Shown here: positions 24,691-33,716 of the stretch, one piece after another
Layout: each line of letters opens with the position of its first letter
How positions within the stretch are numbered: position 1 is the stretch's first letter
NCBI RefSeq assembly: GCF_900104665.1
Contig: NZ_LT629969.1
Span: 976,917-1,040,916 of the forward strand
Reading direction: 5' to 3'
DNA from: Traorella massiliensis
GTDB lineage: Bacteria > Bacillota_I > Bacilli_A > Erysipelotrichales > Erysipelotrichaceae
DNA length: 64,000 bases
Translations under genes and position numbers: made by a program
Notes under the pieces: generated by a model
Databases searched by the model: none
What the model was told of the DNA's origin: nothing
What the model saw: the letters and a program-made list of their open reading frames with translations, nothing else

Positions 24691-25875
24691 ATGGCAAGGG
24701 TCTTATTTCATATTGATTTAAATGCATTCTATGCAAATGCCGAAATATTACGAAATAGTGCTTATGAAGGGGTACCGCTAGTCGTCAGCGGACTTTCCAG
24801 AAGAGGCGTTGTCTGTACTGCCAGCTATAGTGCCAGGGAACTGGGGATTCATTCTGCAATGCCTATTCAACAGGCATTACAAATATGTCCGCATTTAATT
24901 GTGGTACCTGTTGATTTTGACTGGTATGAAACACTTTCACAACGATTTTTTGATTTTATTCGTGATTTTTCACCCTATGTTGAACCGGTCAGCATTGATG
25001 AGTGCTTTGTTGATGTAACTAGGATCATCCAAAACTATAAGCGTCCTTTAGACCTCGCCTGGCAGATTCAGCAAGGCTTAAAAGATAAAATTGGACTTAG
25101 CTGTTCGATTGGTGTAGCTCCAAATCGTTTTCTAGCAAAAATGGCCAGTGATATGCGAAAACCAATGGGAATCACCGTTTTAAGAAAACATGAAGTTGCG
25201 AAAAAGCTTTGGCCATTGCCTATTGAAAGTATGTGGGGAATTGGCAAGAAAACAGCACCGATTCTGCGACAGAATGGAATTGAAACGATTGGTGATCTGG
25301 CTGATGTAAACAATGAGGCAGCAGCCTTAAGAATCTTAGGAAAAAACGGGTATCATCGGATTGAAAATGCTCGTGGAAATGATTCGAATAAATTATGTTT
25401 TACTACGAGTGTTCAGTCACTTTCTCAAAGTACGACCATGAATCGTGATGTGGAAGATTACGATGAAATCAAAAACGTTTTTAGAAAACTGGCACACGAT
25501 CTTTCACTTCGTGCATTAGAAGAAAAAGTACAGGGGAAAACAATTTCAATCAGCATTCGTTATGCAGATTTTTCAACGATCGTACGTAGTTATACGATGG
25601 ATCATACAACTGCAGATATGAATACATTATTGGAATATGCACTTTATCTTTTTGATAAAAATCATATTAATAATCAGCCAATTCGTCATCTAGGCATATC
25701 TCTTGGTTCATTAATTGACCAAAATCATTCAATTGAACAGATTTCAATTTTTGAACCAGCTATTATCACGCATGAAGATATCTTAAATGAATTAAATAAA
25801 AACTTTGATTCGCCGCTTTTAGTATATGCCAGTGATCTTTTAGATAAGAAGCAATCCTCAAAAAACATTAAATAG
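24691..25875 (+). CDS. dinB: DNA polymerase IV (DinB)
   Basis: Y-family translesion polymerase (394 residues). The catalytic acids are in FHIDLNAFYANAE (residue 8) and SIDECFVDV (about 104-106). The steric/fingers region is TASYSARELGIHSAMP. A helix-hairpin-helix (GIGKKTAPILRQNGI) and the little-finger domain follow. RBS GCAGGAGGA. No LexA-type operator was seen upstream. The preceding 195 bases are AT-rich and gene-free, with a TATAAT at 24652-24657. Confidence 0.95.
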   Translation: MARVLFHIDLNAFYANAEILRNSAYEGVPLVVSGLSRRGVVCTASYSARELGIHSAMPIQQALQICPHLIVVPVDFDWYETLSQRFFDFIRDFSPYVEPVSIDECFVDVTRIIQNYKRPLDLAWQIQQGLKDKIGLSCSIGVAPNRFLAKMASDMRKPMGITVLRKHEVAKKLWPLPIESMWGIGKKTAPILRQNGIETIGDLADVNNEAAALRILGKNGYHRIENARGNDSNKLCFTTSVQSLSQSTTMNRDVEDYDEIKNVFRKLAHDLSLRALEEKVQGKTISISIRYADFSTIVRSYTMDHTTADMNTLLEYALYLFDKNHINNQPIRHLGISLGSLIDQNHSIEQISIFEPAIITHEDILNELNKNFDSPLLVYASDLLDKKQSSKNIK

Positions 25876-25884
25876 AAGAAAAAC

Positions 25885-25913
25885 AGAACTGATCCTCAGC
25901 AGTTCTTTTTTTT
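25885..25913 (+). terminator. Terminator of dinB
   Basis: AGAACTG, loop ATCCTCAG, CAGTTCTTTTTTTT. Confidence 0.9.
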
Positions 25914-25935
25914 GTATAACCGCATAAACTGAAAT

Positions 25936-26514
25936 ATGAAAAAAATACATAAAAACCAGCTGCTTTTCATATTGATTGTTTTATTTGGCGGAATTCTTGT
26001 AGGTATCATCGGATCTACTTTTTTAGAAATGGAAAATTTGAATCAGTTAGATGTTATCCTGCTTCCCATGAATGATGCCTTTGATCTTTATCCAACCTTT
26101 CTTTTTCAGTTTGCATTACAAATGTTATATATTATAGGAATCGTTATTTTAGGGACTTCCATATTAGGTACTTTTCTAATTGCTTTCTTATTATTTACTA
26201 AAGGGTTTCAAATTGGTCTGACATGTATGATGTTTATTTACACTTATGAGTTAAAAGGACTTTTAGGAATCGTATTGACTCTTTTACCACAAGTGGCTTT
26301 AGAAATGATACCAATTGTCATCATTGCCATTTATTCAATAGAATCAAGTAATCATATCTTATATTCCTGTTTAAATCTTCATAAATTGAAATTAACATCT
26401 GAAGTAAATAAAGGATTAAATTATCTTTTACTTTCAATTGCAAGCGTATTTGTTGCTAGTTATTTAAAATCTACTTTAATTATCATGCTTATCCGTTTCT
26501 TTAATCAATTTTAA
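25936..26514 (+). CDS. spoIIM: Stage II sporulation protein M (SpoIIM)
   Basis: A polytopic membrane protein (192 residues, five or so hydrophobic segments) of the SpoIIM family. In Bacillus it scaffolds SpoIID and SpoIIP for septal peptidoglycan removal during engulfment. The conserved core is LLFTKGFQIGLT near residue 95. Its place directly before xerD and deoB matches Bacillus. There is no Shine-Dalgarno sequence: the ATG lies 6 bases after CATAAACT, a weak sigma-E-like -10, so the mRNA may be leaderless. Confidence 0.85.
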   Translation: MKKIHKNQLLFILIVLFGGILVGIIGSTFLEMENLNQLDVILLPMNDAFDLYPTFLFQFALQMLYIIGIVILGTSILGTFLIAFLLFTKGFQIGLTCMMFIYTYELKGLLGIVLTLLPQVALEMIPIVIIAIYSIESSNHILYSCLNLHKLKLTSEVNKGLNYLLLSIASVFVASYLKSTLIIMLIRFFNQF

Positions 26515-26515
26515 G

Positions 26516-26524
26516 TGATATAAT
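26516..26524 (+). promoter_or_regulatory. Extended -10 promoter of xerD
   Basis: TGATATAAT right after the spoIIM stop codon and 15 bases before the xerD ATG; it has no clear -35. RBS AAGGAGG. Confidence 0.6.
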
Positions 26525-26539
26525 AGACAAGGAGGTTTT

Positions 26540-27430
26540 ATGAAACTAAAGGAAGCTTTGGAAAACTATCTTCATTATATTACATCTGTCGATCAGAAAA
26601 GTCTTGCAACAATTTCTTCTTATCGACAAGATCTTGAAAGATATCTTCATTATATGGAATCAAATATGATTTTAGCTATCGAAGACATTTCATATGAGAT
26701 GATTCATGAATACATATTAAATATGAATCAGAATTATGCAGCATCAAGTGTGAACCATGCAATTACATCTATTCGTATGTTTCACGAATATAGTGCGATT
26801 ACCTATCACATTCCAAATCCTGCAGTTTTCATCAAAACTAAAAAAAAGGAGCGAAAACTACCACGTTATTTAAGCGTAGAAGAAGTTGATAAGCTATTAA
26901 CTTATCAGAATGAGAGCGATCAGGAAATCTGCAATGTTGCTATTTTAGAGACGATTTATGGCTGTGGTTTGAGAGTAAGTGAATGTGTTTCTTTAAAGAT
27001 CAGTCAATTATCCATGAATCAGGGAATTATAAGAGTTATGGGTAAAGGAAATAAAGAGCGATTGATTCCTTTAAATAGCAGAAATATTGCAGCCATAAAA
27101 AAATATGTGGACATAGTACGTAAGAAAAGAAATGTTCACAAAAGTCCGTATTTATTCTTAAACCAGCATGGAAATCCGTATACAAGACAACAGATACATA
27201 TTATGTTGAAGAATAGATGTCATAGCTGTCAGATTGATGAACGTATCAGTGCTCACTCTCTTCGTCATTCTTTTGCCACTCATCTTTTGGACGGCGGAGC
27301 TGATTTGCGAAGCGTTCAGGAGCTTTTAGGTCATAGCGATATTTCTACGACTCAGATATATACGCATGTCCAAAATAAACGTTTAAAAGATGCTTATGCA
27401 TCGTTTCATCCACGAAACAGAAAGGAATAA
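26540..27430 (+). CDS. xerD: Tyrosine recombinase XerD
   Basis: Chromosome dimer-resolution recombinase (296 residues) acting at dif. An N-terminal SAM-like core-binding domain is followed by the catalytic domain, with Arg in [47 protein letters not shown] and the Tyr nucleophile in QIYTHV near residue 280. The usual XerD neighbours spoIIM and deoB identify it as XerD rather than XerC or a phage integrase. Confidence 0.9.
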   Translation: MKLKEALENYLHYITSVDQKSLATISSYRQDLERYLHYMESNMILAIEDISYEMIHEYILNMNQNYAASSVNHAITSIRMFHEYSAITYHIPNPAVFIKTKKKERKLPRYLSVEEVDKLLTYQNESDQEICNVAILETIYGCGLRVSECVSLKISQLSMNQGIIRVMGKGNKERLIPLNSRNIAAIKKYVDIVRKKRNVHKSPYLFLNQHGNPYTRQQIHIMLKNRCHSCQIDERISAHSLRHSFATHLLDGGADLRSVQELLGHSDISTTQIYTHVQNKRLKDAYASFHPRNRKE

Positions 27431-27431
27431 C

Positions 27432-28613
27432 ATGAAATATAATCGTATATTTACCATTATTATTGATTCACTGGGTGTAGGAGAAATGCCCGACTGTAAA
27501 AATTTTGGTGATGAAAATGTCGATACGCTTTATCATCTTTCAAAAGCAGTCGATAGTTTTCATATCCCAAATATGCAGAAATTAGGTTTTGCTAATTTGC
27601 ATCCGATCGAACATGTAGCACCTGTTGATGAACCATTGGGTTATTATACAAGAATGATGGAAATCAGCAATGGAAAAGATACTATGACGGGACATTGGGA
27701 ATTAATGGGATTAAAGATTACAACTCCATTTAAGACATTCACGGAAACAGGATTTCCAAAGAGTCTTCTTGATGAACTTGAAAAAAGAACAGGTCATAAG
27801 ATTGTTGGTAATAAAAGTGCTAGCGGAACTGAGATTTTAGATGAGCTTGGTGAACATCAAATGAAAACAAATGATATGATCGTTTATACATCAGCAGATT
27901 CTGTATTACAGATTTGTGGCCATGAAGAAACTTTTGGATTAGAAGAACTTTATCGTTGCTGTGAAATTGCTCGTGAGCTTACGATGCAAGATGAATATAA
28001 AGTAGGACGTGTCATTGCTCGCCCTTATATCGGTGATGGTAAAGGACATTTTACACGTACAAGCAATCGTCATGATTACGCATTGAAACCATTTGGACGT
28101 ACTGTTTTAAATGAATTAAAAGATCATGGTTATGATGTCATTTCTGTTGGCAAGATCAATGATATTTTTGATGGAGAAGGAATTACAGAAGCTCATAAAT
28201 CAAAAAGTTCTGTTCATGGTATGGAACAGACGATTGAAATCAGTGAGAAGAGTTTTAAAGGTCTCTGCTTTGTCAATCTTGTTGATTTTGATGCCTTATG
28301 GGGACATCGACGTAATCCACAAGGATATGCACAGGAACTTGAAAAATTTGATGTCAAACTTGGTGAACTATTAGGAAAGCTTAAAGAAGATGATCTGTTG
28401 ATCATTAGTGCTGATCACGGCAATGATCCAACAGCAAAGGGAACTGATCATACACGTGAAATGGTACCTTTTGTATGTTATTCACCATCATTTAAAGGAC
28501 ACGGCAAGATGCCGCTTAGTCAAACATTTGCATCATTAGGATGTACGATAGCTGATAACTTTGGGGTTAAGCTTCCAGATATTGGAGAGTCATATTTAGA
28601 ATATTTAAAATAA
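27432..28613 (+). CDS. deoB: Phosphopentomutase
   Basis: Interconverts ribose/deoxyribose 1-phosphate and 5-phosphate in nucleoside breakdown (393 residues). It is an alkaline phosphatase superfamily enzyme: metal ligands in [12 protein letters not shown] and TADHGNDP-like [18 protein letters not shown], and the phosphorylated Thr in [10 protein letters not shown]. The ATG at 27432 is used because of the RBS AAAGGAA; it begins right after the xerD stop. Co-expression with xerD is likely. Confidence 0.96.
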   Translation: MKYNRIFTIIIDSLGVGEMPDCKNFGDENVDTLYHLSKAVDSFHIPNMQKLGFANLHPIEHVAPVDEPLGYYTRMMEISNGKDTMTGHWELMGLKITTPFKTFTETGFPKSLLDELEKRTGHKIVGNKSASGTEILDELGEHQMKTNDMIVYTSADSVLQICGHEETFGLEELYRCCEIARELTMQDEYKVGRVIARPYIGDGKGHFTRTSNRHDYALKPFGRTVLNELKDHGYDVISVGKINDIFDGEGITEAHKSKSSVHGMEQTIEISEKSFKGLCFVNLVDFDALWGHRRNPQGYAQELEKFDVKLGELLGKLKEDDLLIISADHGNDPTAKGTDHTREMVPFVCYSPSFKGHGKMPLSQTFASLGCTIADNFGVKLPDIGESYLEYLK

Positions 28614-28634
28614 GCAAAGGGGAGGAAGTCATTT

Positions 28635-29465
28635 ATGTCAAATTGTGAAGGATGCCCAAGCCAGGGCAGTTGTAATAAAAATCAGGATGAATGTGGTGTA
28701 AAGATTAATCCAAACAATCATATTAAAAAAGTGATTGCTGTAATGTCAGGTAAAGGTGGTGTCGGAAAATCAAGCATGACGACCTTATTGGCAAAAGCAG
28801 CAAATGCAAAAGGACTTGCAGTCGGTGTTTTAGATGCTGATATTACAGGTCCATCTATCCCTCGTCTTTTTAATCTTCAGCATGAAAAGGCTTATGGGGA
28901 TGGTCAAAATCAGATTTATCCAGTTGTAGATGAAGATGGCATCAAAACAATGTCAATCAATTATCTAATTGAAGAAGAAAATACACCAGTTATATGGAGA
29001 GGGCCTATTATCAATAGTGCTATCCAACAATTTTGGAATGATGTGTTATGGGAAGATTTGGATGTACTATTTATAGATATGCCTCCAGGAACAGGTGATA
29101 TTGCTTTAACGATCATGCAGACACTGCCAGTAAGTGGTGTTATCATGGTATCTACACCACAGCCAATGGTATCAATGATCGTATCAAAAGCTATTAATAT
29201 GTTGAATCAGATGGAAATACCCGTTTTGGGAGTTATTGAAAATATGGCGTATGTTGAATGTCCAGACTGTGGCAGGAAGATAGAACTATATGAAAATAAT
29301 GTTGAGGAATTCATTAAAGAAAATCATGTTCCGTTATTAGCAGAACTTCCATTTAATAATGGTATCTCACGTCTAAACCATGAAGATAAAATTAGTGATT
29401 TAGATATTGAAGCAATTAAGAAATGGATTTATCCAATTATTGATCAGCTTTTTATCAATCAATAA
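28635..29465 (+). CDS. Mrp/NBP35-type Fe-S carrier ATPase
   Basis: A P-loop ATPase (276 residues) of the Mrp/ApbC/NBP35 group, which carries [4Fe-4S] clusters to target enzymes. The N-terminus holds a four-Cys stretch (CEGCPSQGSC and a later Cys pair region). The deviant Walker A is GKGGVGKSS near residue 40, Walker B is DVLFIDMPPGTGD, and C-terminal CPDCGRK gives a further CxxC. RBS GGGGAGGA. A terminator follows. Confidence 0.9.
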   Translation: MSNCEGCPSQGSCNKNQDECGVKINPNNHIKKVIAVMSGKGGVGKSSMTTLLAKAANAKGLAVGVLDADITGPSIPRLFNLQHEKAYGDGQNQIYPVVDEDGIKTMSINYLIEEENTPVIWRGPIINSAIQQFWNDVLWEDLDVLFIDMPPGTGDIALTIMQTLPVSGVIMVSTPQPMVSMIVSKAINMLNQMEIPVLGVIENMAYVECPDCGRKIELYENNVEEFIKENHVPLLAELPFNNGISRLNHEDKISDLDIEAIKKWIYPIIDQLFINQ

Positions 29466-29474
29466 ATATAGTTT

Positions 29475-29504
29475 AAAGGTACTGTTATATGCAGTGCCTT
29501 TTTT
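29475..29504 (+). terminator. Terminator
   Basis: AAAGGTACTG, loop TTATATG, CAGTGCCTTTTTT (one T-G pair). Confidence 0.85.
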
Positions 29505-29572
29505 AATATAAAATCAAAATAGTTATATAACATAATATAGATTATGCGAAGTAATATATGCCTCAATTGAGG

Positions 29573-31057
29573 CTATAGCTGAATGCGTTCTTTTATGAAT
29601 TCTTTAGGGGATTGCAATTGTTCTATTAAATATTGAATGGAGCCTGTCCAGTTAATAGGAATTGCTTCTTTATAAAAGAGCAGATCCTCTTTTGTAGAGA
29701 TGTAACGTAGCTTTTCTTTAGGATTTCGTATGACTTGTACTACTATAGTTTTAGATGTATAAAGGTTTTTGCTATCGTGAGCAGTATATGTTACTTCGTA
29801 TTGACCTAATTTAGATGTGTTGACAACTCCCTGATATGTCAGTGTGCTTGAAACATCTCCATCCTGTTTATCATAGGCAGAGACATTAGTAAGATAATTA
29901 AACTCATCGTACTGGTAGAGTGTAACATCTTCTGCACTGATTACTGGTGGCGTATTCCCTTCTACAACTGTAACATGAAGTGTATTTTCTGCTTTCTTTC
30001 CATCCTGATCTTTCACTTGAAGCAATAAATCATATTCTCCTGGTTTAGATATATCAACCTGCTGTACAAGCGTTACTTTATTAGTAAGCAGACCATCTTC
30101 AGGATCACTGGCTTTTATGTAATTTTTGAAATTAAAATCATCTGTCTGTAATGTTGTTATGGTTGGATGTTCTAGAATATCGATAACGGGTGGCTGATTT
30201 GTATCTATCACCTTGATTTTCAAGGCCTCTCCAGAAAAATCTACCCAGTTCCCGGCAATCCATGAATCATATGTAGTTCCTTCAGAAACAACATTCCTTC
30301 CTAATTTACATACAGTTGCAGCTCCAGTTTTTACTTTATAGTATACCGTTGATTCATTGACATATCGATCATAAACATGAGTATATACACTTCCCTCATC
30401 AAAAAATCGATTATAACCATATATCGCATTACACAAAGTAGACGTCTGTCTGATTTTAGAATTTTTTGCTGGCTGTATACGTTCAAAAACTGCATAATCA
30501 GCTATGGTAAGCTGTGTTTCATATAAATTTGAAGAAACTTGATATTCAATCTTTCCTTTTTTTTGTATAACAGGTGTAAGTATCGGATAGAATACATCAG
30601 TATATTTAGTAAATCCTAAAATATTTGAATGTACTGCTAATTTTGCTTCATAGATTTCATCGATCTTTAAATTTCTTAATGGAATTTCAAATGAGAAGCC
30701 AACATAATCATAATTGTAGTAACAGGTTCCTCCCTGTTTATAAAATTCATTTGCATTACATTTTCTTACATTTAAAACTCTCATTGTATTTGTTTGTGAA
30801 TTGTATAATGGCTCTGAATGAAAAGTAACCTGATCGTGATCTGAAGTTAAAATCAATGAATAGTCATGTGTTGTTGTTGAATTGTAATGGTGACTATTTA
30901 CAGCCATACCCCACCCTTCGATTTTAATAGAAGTGTTCGTAATCTTAACTGATGTAATTTCAAAAGGAAAATTCTTTTTATCAGTTGAAGATGCCTTGAC
31001 AGGTAAAGAAAATAAGATCATGAATGTAAATAAAAATAGTAGAAAAGTTTTTTTCAT
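29573..31057 (-). CDS. Secreted protein with two Ig-like/cadherin-like domains
   Basis: A 494-residue exported protein of unknown function. It has a clear signal peptide (KTFLLFLFTFMILFSLPVKAS), an unrecognised beta-rich N-terminal region with a Cys pair (CNANEFYKQGGTC), a middle region with further Cys, and two tandem DUF5011-like Ig folds at about 295-385 (SDPEDGLLTNKV) and 386-465 (YDKQDGDVSSTL). There is no LPXTG anchor or C-terminal membrane segment, so it is released or held by other contacts. Its promoter and leader nearly copy those of the comG operon, suggesting expression during competence. Confidence 0.75.
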   Translation of the reverse strand: MKKTFLLFLFTFMILFSLPVKASSTDKKNFPFEITSVKITNTSIKIEGWGMAVNSHHYNSTTTHDYSLILTSDHDQVTFHSEPLYNSQTNTMRVLNVRKCNANEFYKQGGTCYYNYDYVGFSFEIPLRNLKIDEIYEAKLAVHSNILGFTKYTDVFYPILTPVIQKKGKIEYQVSSNLYETQLTIADYAVFERIQPAKNSKIRQTSTLCNAIYGYNRFFDEGSVYTHVYDRYVNESTVYYKVKTGAATVCKLGRNVVSEGTTYDSWIAGNWVDFSGEALKIKVIDTNQPPVIDILEHPTITTLQTDDFNFKNYIKASDPEDGLLTNKVTLVQQVDISKPGEYDLLLQVKDQDGKKAENTLHVTVVEGNTPPVISAEDVTLYQYDEFNYLTNVSAYDKQDGDVSSTLTYQGVVNTSKLGQYEVTYTAHDSKNLYTSKTIVVQVIRNPKEKLRYISTKEDLLFYKEAIPINWTGSIQYLIEQLQSPKEFIKERIQL

Positions 31058-31062
31058 AAAAT

Positions 31063-31107
31063 CCCTCCTACTATTTTATATGCATCAAATTTTAAAATTT
31101 CCCAAAA
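31063..31107 (-). promoter_or_regulatory. comG-like promoter of the secreted Ig-like gene
   Basis: Read on the minus strand: TTTTGGGAAA, 11 bases, GATGCATATA, then AAATAGTAGGAGGGATT up to the start codon. The GGGAAA box is at 31098-31103 and GATGCATATA at 31077-31086. Spacing and both boxes are identical to those before comGA (45127-45171). No sigma-A -35 is present. Confidence 0.7.
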
Positions 31108-31782
31108 TTAATCACGATTTCTATTTCCACGAATAAGTAAAATTCTTAAAATATTAAGAATAGTTGAAATCAGTGCTGCTACATAAGTAAATGCAGCCGC
31201 CTGGAGCATCTTTTTTGAAGAAGCAACCTCACTGTCTTCGATGATGCCATTTGATCTTAGCTGTACAATAGCACGGCTTGAGGCATTGAATTCAATTGGC
31301 AAGGTTACTAATTGAAATAACATGATCAGTATCAAAGCAAATATTCCAAACATCAGTAAAAAATCAATATTTGAAATAAGTCCAATAAAAATAGAAACCC
31401 ATCCAAGCTGAGAAGCAATTTGAGTTGCCGGAAGCAACTTATTACGTAAGGCAATAAAACCATATCCTTCAGCATGCTGGAGGGCATGCCCTACTTCATG
31501 TGCCGCTACTGAAACACTGGCAATTGATGAATTGTAATATATATCACTTGATAGATTAACTATTTTTCTTGTTGGATCATAATAATCTGAAAGAGTTCCC
31601 CCTTTGCTTGGAACAATTGTTACATCATAAACCCCATTTCTTTCAAGAATAAGCTTTGCAACATCACATCCACGCATTTGATGAATTGTCTGCATTCTAC
31701 GATACTTTTGATAAGAACCAGAAAGAAAAGACTGTGATATCATCATAACGACAATAATAAGTATCCAAATCAAATAGTCCAT
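31108..31782 (-). CDS. YugP-type membrane zinc metallopeptidase
   Basis: A 224-residue membrane protein of the Zn_peptidase_2/YugP family. It has an N-terminal membrane helix, then the zinc motif HEVGH in AAHEVGHALQHAEGY near residue 95, and three further hydrophobic segments. Family members are putative membrane proteases; the substrate is unknown. The RBS CAGGAGAT precedes the ATG. It is transcribed on the minus strand from the region bordering the IS110 element and may be co-transcribed into the next gene, although that gene has its own promoter. Confidence 0.85.
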   Translation of the reverse strand: MDYLIWILIIVVMMISQSFLSGSYQKYRRMQTIHQMRGCDVAKLILERNGVYDVTIVPSKGGTLSDYYDPTRKIVNLSSDIYYNSSIASVSVAAHEVGHALQHAEGYGFIALRNKLLPATQIASQLGWVSIFIGLISNIDFLLMFGIFALILIMLFQLVTLPIEFNASSRAIVQLRSNGIIEDSEVASSKKMLQAAAFTYVAALISTILNILRILLIRGNRNRD

Positions 31783-31913
31783 TTCTAATCTCCTGGTATA
31801 TATAAATTAGCTCATTCAACTGAGTAATCTGCATATACCTTTTCCTTTCTACCTGATCTAGTATTCATCAGGATTTTGTTTATCTGTTAGAATTGAAATT
31901 GTGGATGTGTACT
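31783..31913. other. Gene-free stretch left of the IS110 element
   Basis: About 130 bases with no reading frame of note. It should contain the minus-strand promoter of the YugP-type gene. An 8-base word GTACTTGA at 31909-31916 recurs at 33381-33388 and may mark the element ends. Confidence 0.4.
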
Positions 31914-32081
31914 TGAGTGATCTCCTAGAGGCTTTGACTTCATAAGAAAGAATCTTGCCACTTCCTAATATTCAGAACTGCGATCAGTTGGATGAGCCTT
32001 TGAGTTCGTATTACCAGGATCAGTCGAATACTTTGCAAGTGGTTCATCCATTCACGCATATATAGAAAGGACGGTGCTTCT
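31914..32081 (+). ncRNA. Candidate IS110 bridge RNA
   Basis: The non-coding 168 bases before the transposase can fold. There is a small hairpin AACTG-CGAT-CAGTT (31976-31989), followed directly by a stem GGATGAGCC (31990-31998) with GGTTCATCC (32041-32049), nine pairs with one G-T. The latter encloses an inner GTATT/AATAC stem separated by an internal loop. Upstream, GAGTG/CACTT and GGC/GCC could form another looped stem. IS110 elements are known to encode a bridge RNA of this size, with loops that pair to donor and target DNA. The loop assignment is inference. Confidence 0.5.
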
Positions 32082-33248
32082 ATGCGCTATTTTATCGGTA
32101 TCGATATCAGTAAATTCAAACATACGGCTGCTGTAATTGATCAGGATGGTGTCGTTCATATCGAACCTTTTGACTTTGACAATGACATCATCGGGTTCAA
32201 TTCTTTTTTTACTTCTGTTTCTTCCTTTATTCAGGATGATTTCATCATCGGCATGGAAGATACTGGGCACTATGCCGACAATCTTCAAAAGTTTCTCTTA
32301 TCCAAGAATCTTAAGGTTGCCATGTTCAATCCATTGGCTACCAATCACATCCGTTTAGCCTTCAATCTGGCTAAGAATGATAGGCTGGATTCTCTTACAA
32401 TTGCTTCGGCTTTAGCTATGCCTAGACTTTATAGAATCATCGAAGATGAGCATTTTACCTATCATGAGATCCGTGAACTGTCGCGTTATCATCAAAGCCT
32501 TTCGAAAACAATGAATCGCTATAAGAATCGTCTTCAGAAGTTTATTGATATCGCTTTCCCTGAATTCAATAAACTTTTTGATACAAAATACTCAAAAACT
32601 TATTTAAAGATTCTTAAAGATTTCCAAAGTGCTCAGAATATTGCCAATACAGATATACGGACACTTAGAAAAGCTCTTTTATCAAAAGGAAGATGCGTTT
32701 CCATTACGGCTGAGGAACTGAAATCTGCTGCCAGGGATTCTATTGGTCATTCCCATATAGCACTTGATCTGGAGATACAGCAGACAGTTGAAATGATCGA
32801 AAAGATTGATTCCAATCTGAATATAGTGGATAAAAAAATAGAAGAATTCAGTCTGCAGCTAAACTCTCCTATCCTTGCCATCCCTGGTATCTCACACATA
32901 TCAGCGATGTCCATCCTGTCCGAACTTGGTGACTTCACCCAGTATGAAAGTGCTAAGAAGATCATCAAGCTGTCAGGAACCAATCCATATATCTATGAAT
33001 CTGGTACCTATAGTATGCCACGAACAAGGCTAGAAAAAAAGGGATCAAAATACTTAAGATGCACTTTATACAACATCATCCAGACCGTCATCAACAACAA
33101 TCCAGTATTCAAGGATTATTATGACAGAAAGATATCTCAAGGAAAATCGCATCGATGTGCACAGGGGCATTGCGTGAGAAAACTACTCAGAGTCATCTAT
33201 CATATCCTGACAACTGGATGTGAATTTGATCCGTCTCTTTTACGATAA
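32082..33248 (+). CDS. IS110 family transposase
   Basis: A 388-residue DEDD recombinase. The N-terminal RuvC-like domain starts IGIDISKFKHTAAVID (first Asp at residue 8), has GMEDTG near 60 and NDRLDS near 108. The C-terminal Tnp20 domain has IPGISHISAMSILSELGD and SGTNPYIYESGTY, with the Ser region typical of the family. RBS AGAAAGGA. The gene is intact, so the element may still be mobile. Confidence 0.93.
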   Translation: MRYFIGIDISKFKHTAAVIDQDGVVHIEPFDFDNDIIGFNSFFTSVSSFIQDDFIIGMEDTGHYADNLQKFLLSKNLKVAMFNPLATNHIRLAFNLAKNDRLDSLTIASALAMPRLYRIIEDEHFTYHEIRELSRYHQSLSKTMNRYKNRLQKFIDIAFPEFNKLFDTKYSKTYLKILKDFQSAQNIANTDIRTLRKALLSKGRCVSITAEELKSAARDSIGHSHIALDLEIQQTVEMIEKIDSNLNIVDKKIEEFSLQLNSPILAIPGISHISAMSILSELGDFTQYESAKKIIKLSGTNPYIYESGTYSMPRTRLEKKGSKYLRCTLYNIIQTVINNNPVFKDYYDRKISQGKSHRCAQGHCVRKLLRVIYHILTTGCEFDPSLLR

Positions 33249-33574
33249 CCCGTCTATACAATCAATCGTATAAAAAGGCTATTTTCCGATAGTTCTTTTT
33301 AGTGTACACATATTTACAATTTCAAAGATCAATACAACCTTTAAAGTCTAGTTTTATATTTCATACTTTTTCATCGCTTAGTACTTGACTTTATATATAG
33401 TTGTCTTTCTTTAATTAAATTTATTATATCATAGTAATGAAATGTTTGTATGACAAAATCGTAACTACAGAATCATACAAGAAAATGATTTTGTAACCAA
33501 AATCATATGCAAATAAGCGACTCCCTATCTGCATACCCACCTGCCTTTCTAGCGGCGTGGTTCCACCGGCACCT
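33249..33574. other. Right flank of IS110 and hairpin-containing intergenic DNA
   Basis: No intact gene. The left part is AT-rich and probably contains the right end of the IS. A perfect hairpin ATGATTTTG-TAAC-CAAAATCAT lies at 33485-33506. From about 33510 the base composition rises sharply in G+C, and this continues through the gene fragment at 33575-33685. The stretch looks like debris of transferred DNA. Confidence 0.45.
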
Positions 33575-33685
33575 TCACATCTCCTTCTTTTGCTCCTCTC
33601 TGAAGCGTAAGGCATTGGCGAAATGTTCCAGTGTCAGCTTATTATTTTTTTCCAGCAGGATTCCATCCCTTTGCCATGCTTCCAT
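33575..33685 (-). pseudogene. 36-codon gene fragment of foreign composition
   Basis: An open frame beginning MEAWQRDGILLEKNNK and ending FREEQKKEM, with protein-like composition (amphipathic, charged) but no ribosome binding site. It sits against the hup terminator. Codons are rich in CTG, GCC and CGC, unlike neighbouring genes that prefer A/T-ending codons. It is best read as the tail or internal piece of a transferred gene. The original function is unknown. Confidence 0.4.
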
Positions 33686-33694
33686 CAATATATA

Positions 33695-33716
33695 AAAAAG
33701 AAGCAAACGCTTCTTA
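33695..33716 (-). terminator. Terminator of hup
   Basis: AAGAAGC-GTTT-GCTTCTT on the minus strand, followed by T-run; it overlaps the hup stop. Confidence 0.85.

Larger units (their letters stand above)
31909..33388 (+). mobile_element. IS110-group insertion sequence
   Basis: The element holds one DEDD transposase gene with a long non-coding 5' region, the layout of the IS110 subgroup. Such elements lack terminal inverted repeats, so the ends are uncertain. A direct repeat GTACTTGA at 31909-31916 and 33381-33388 would give about 1.48 kb, a plausible size. Comparison with an empty site is needed to fix the ends. Confidence 0.55.

Noticed and set aside
33548-33570. GGTGGAACCACG on the minus strand, matching the T-box core sequence
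   Set aside because: No competing terminator with a T-run follows, no Stem I elements are seen before it, and no aminoacyl-tRNA synthetase or amino-acid gene lies downstream on that strand. It is within GC-rich debris beside the IS110 element.
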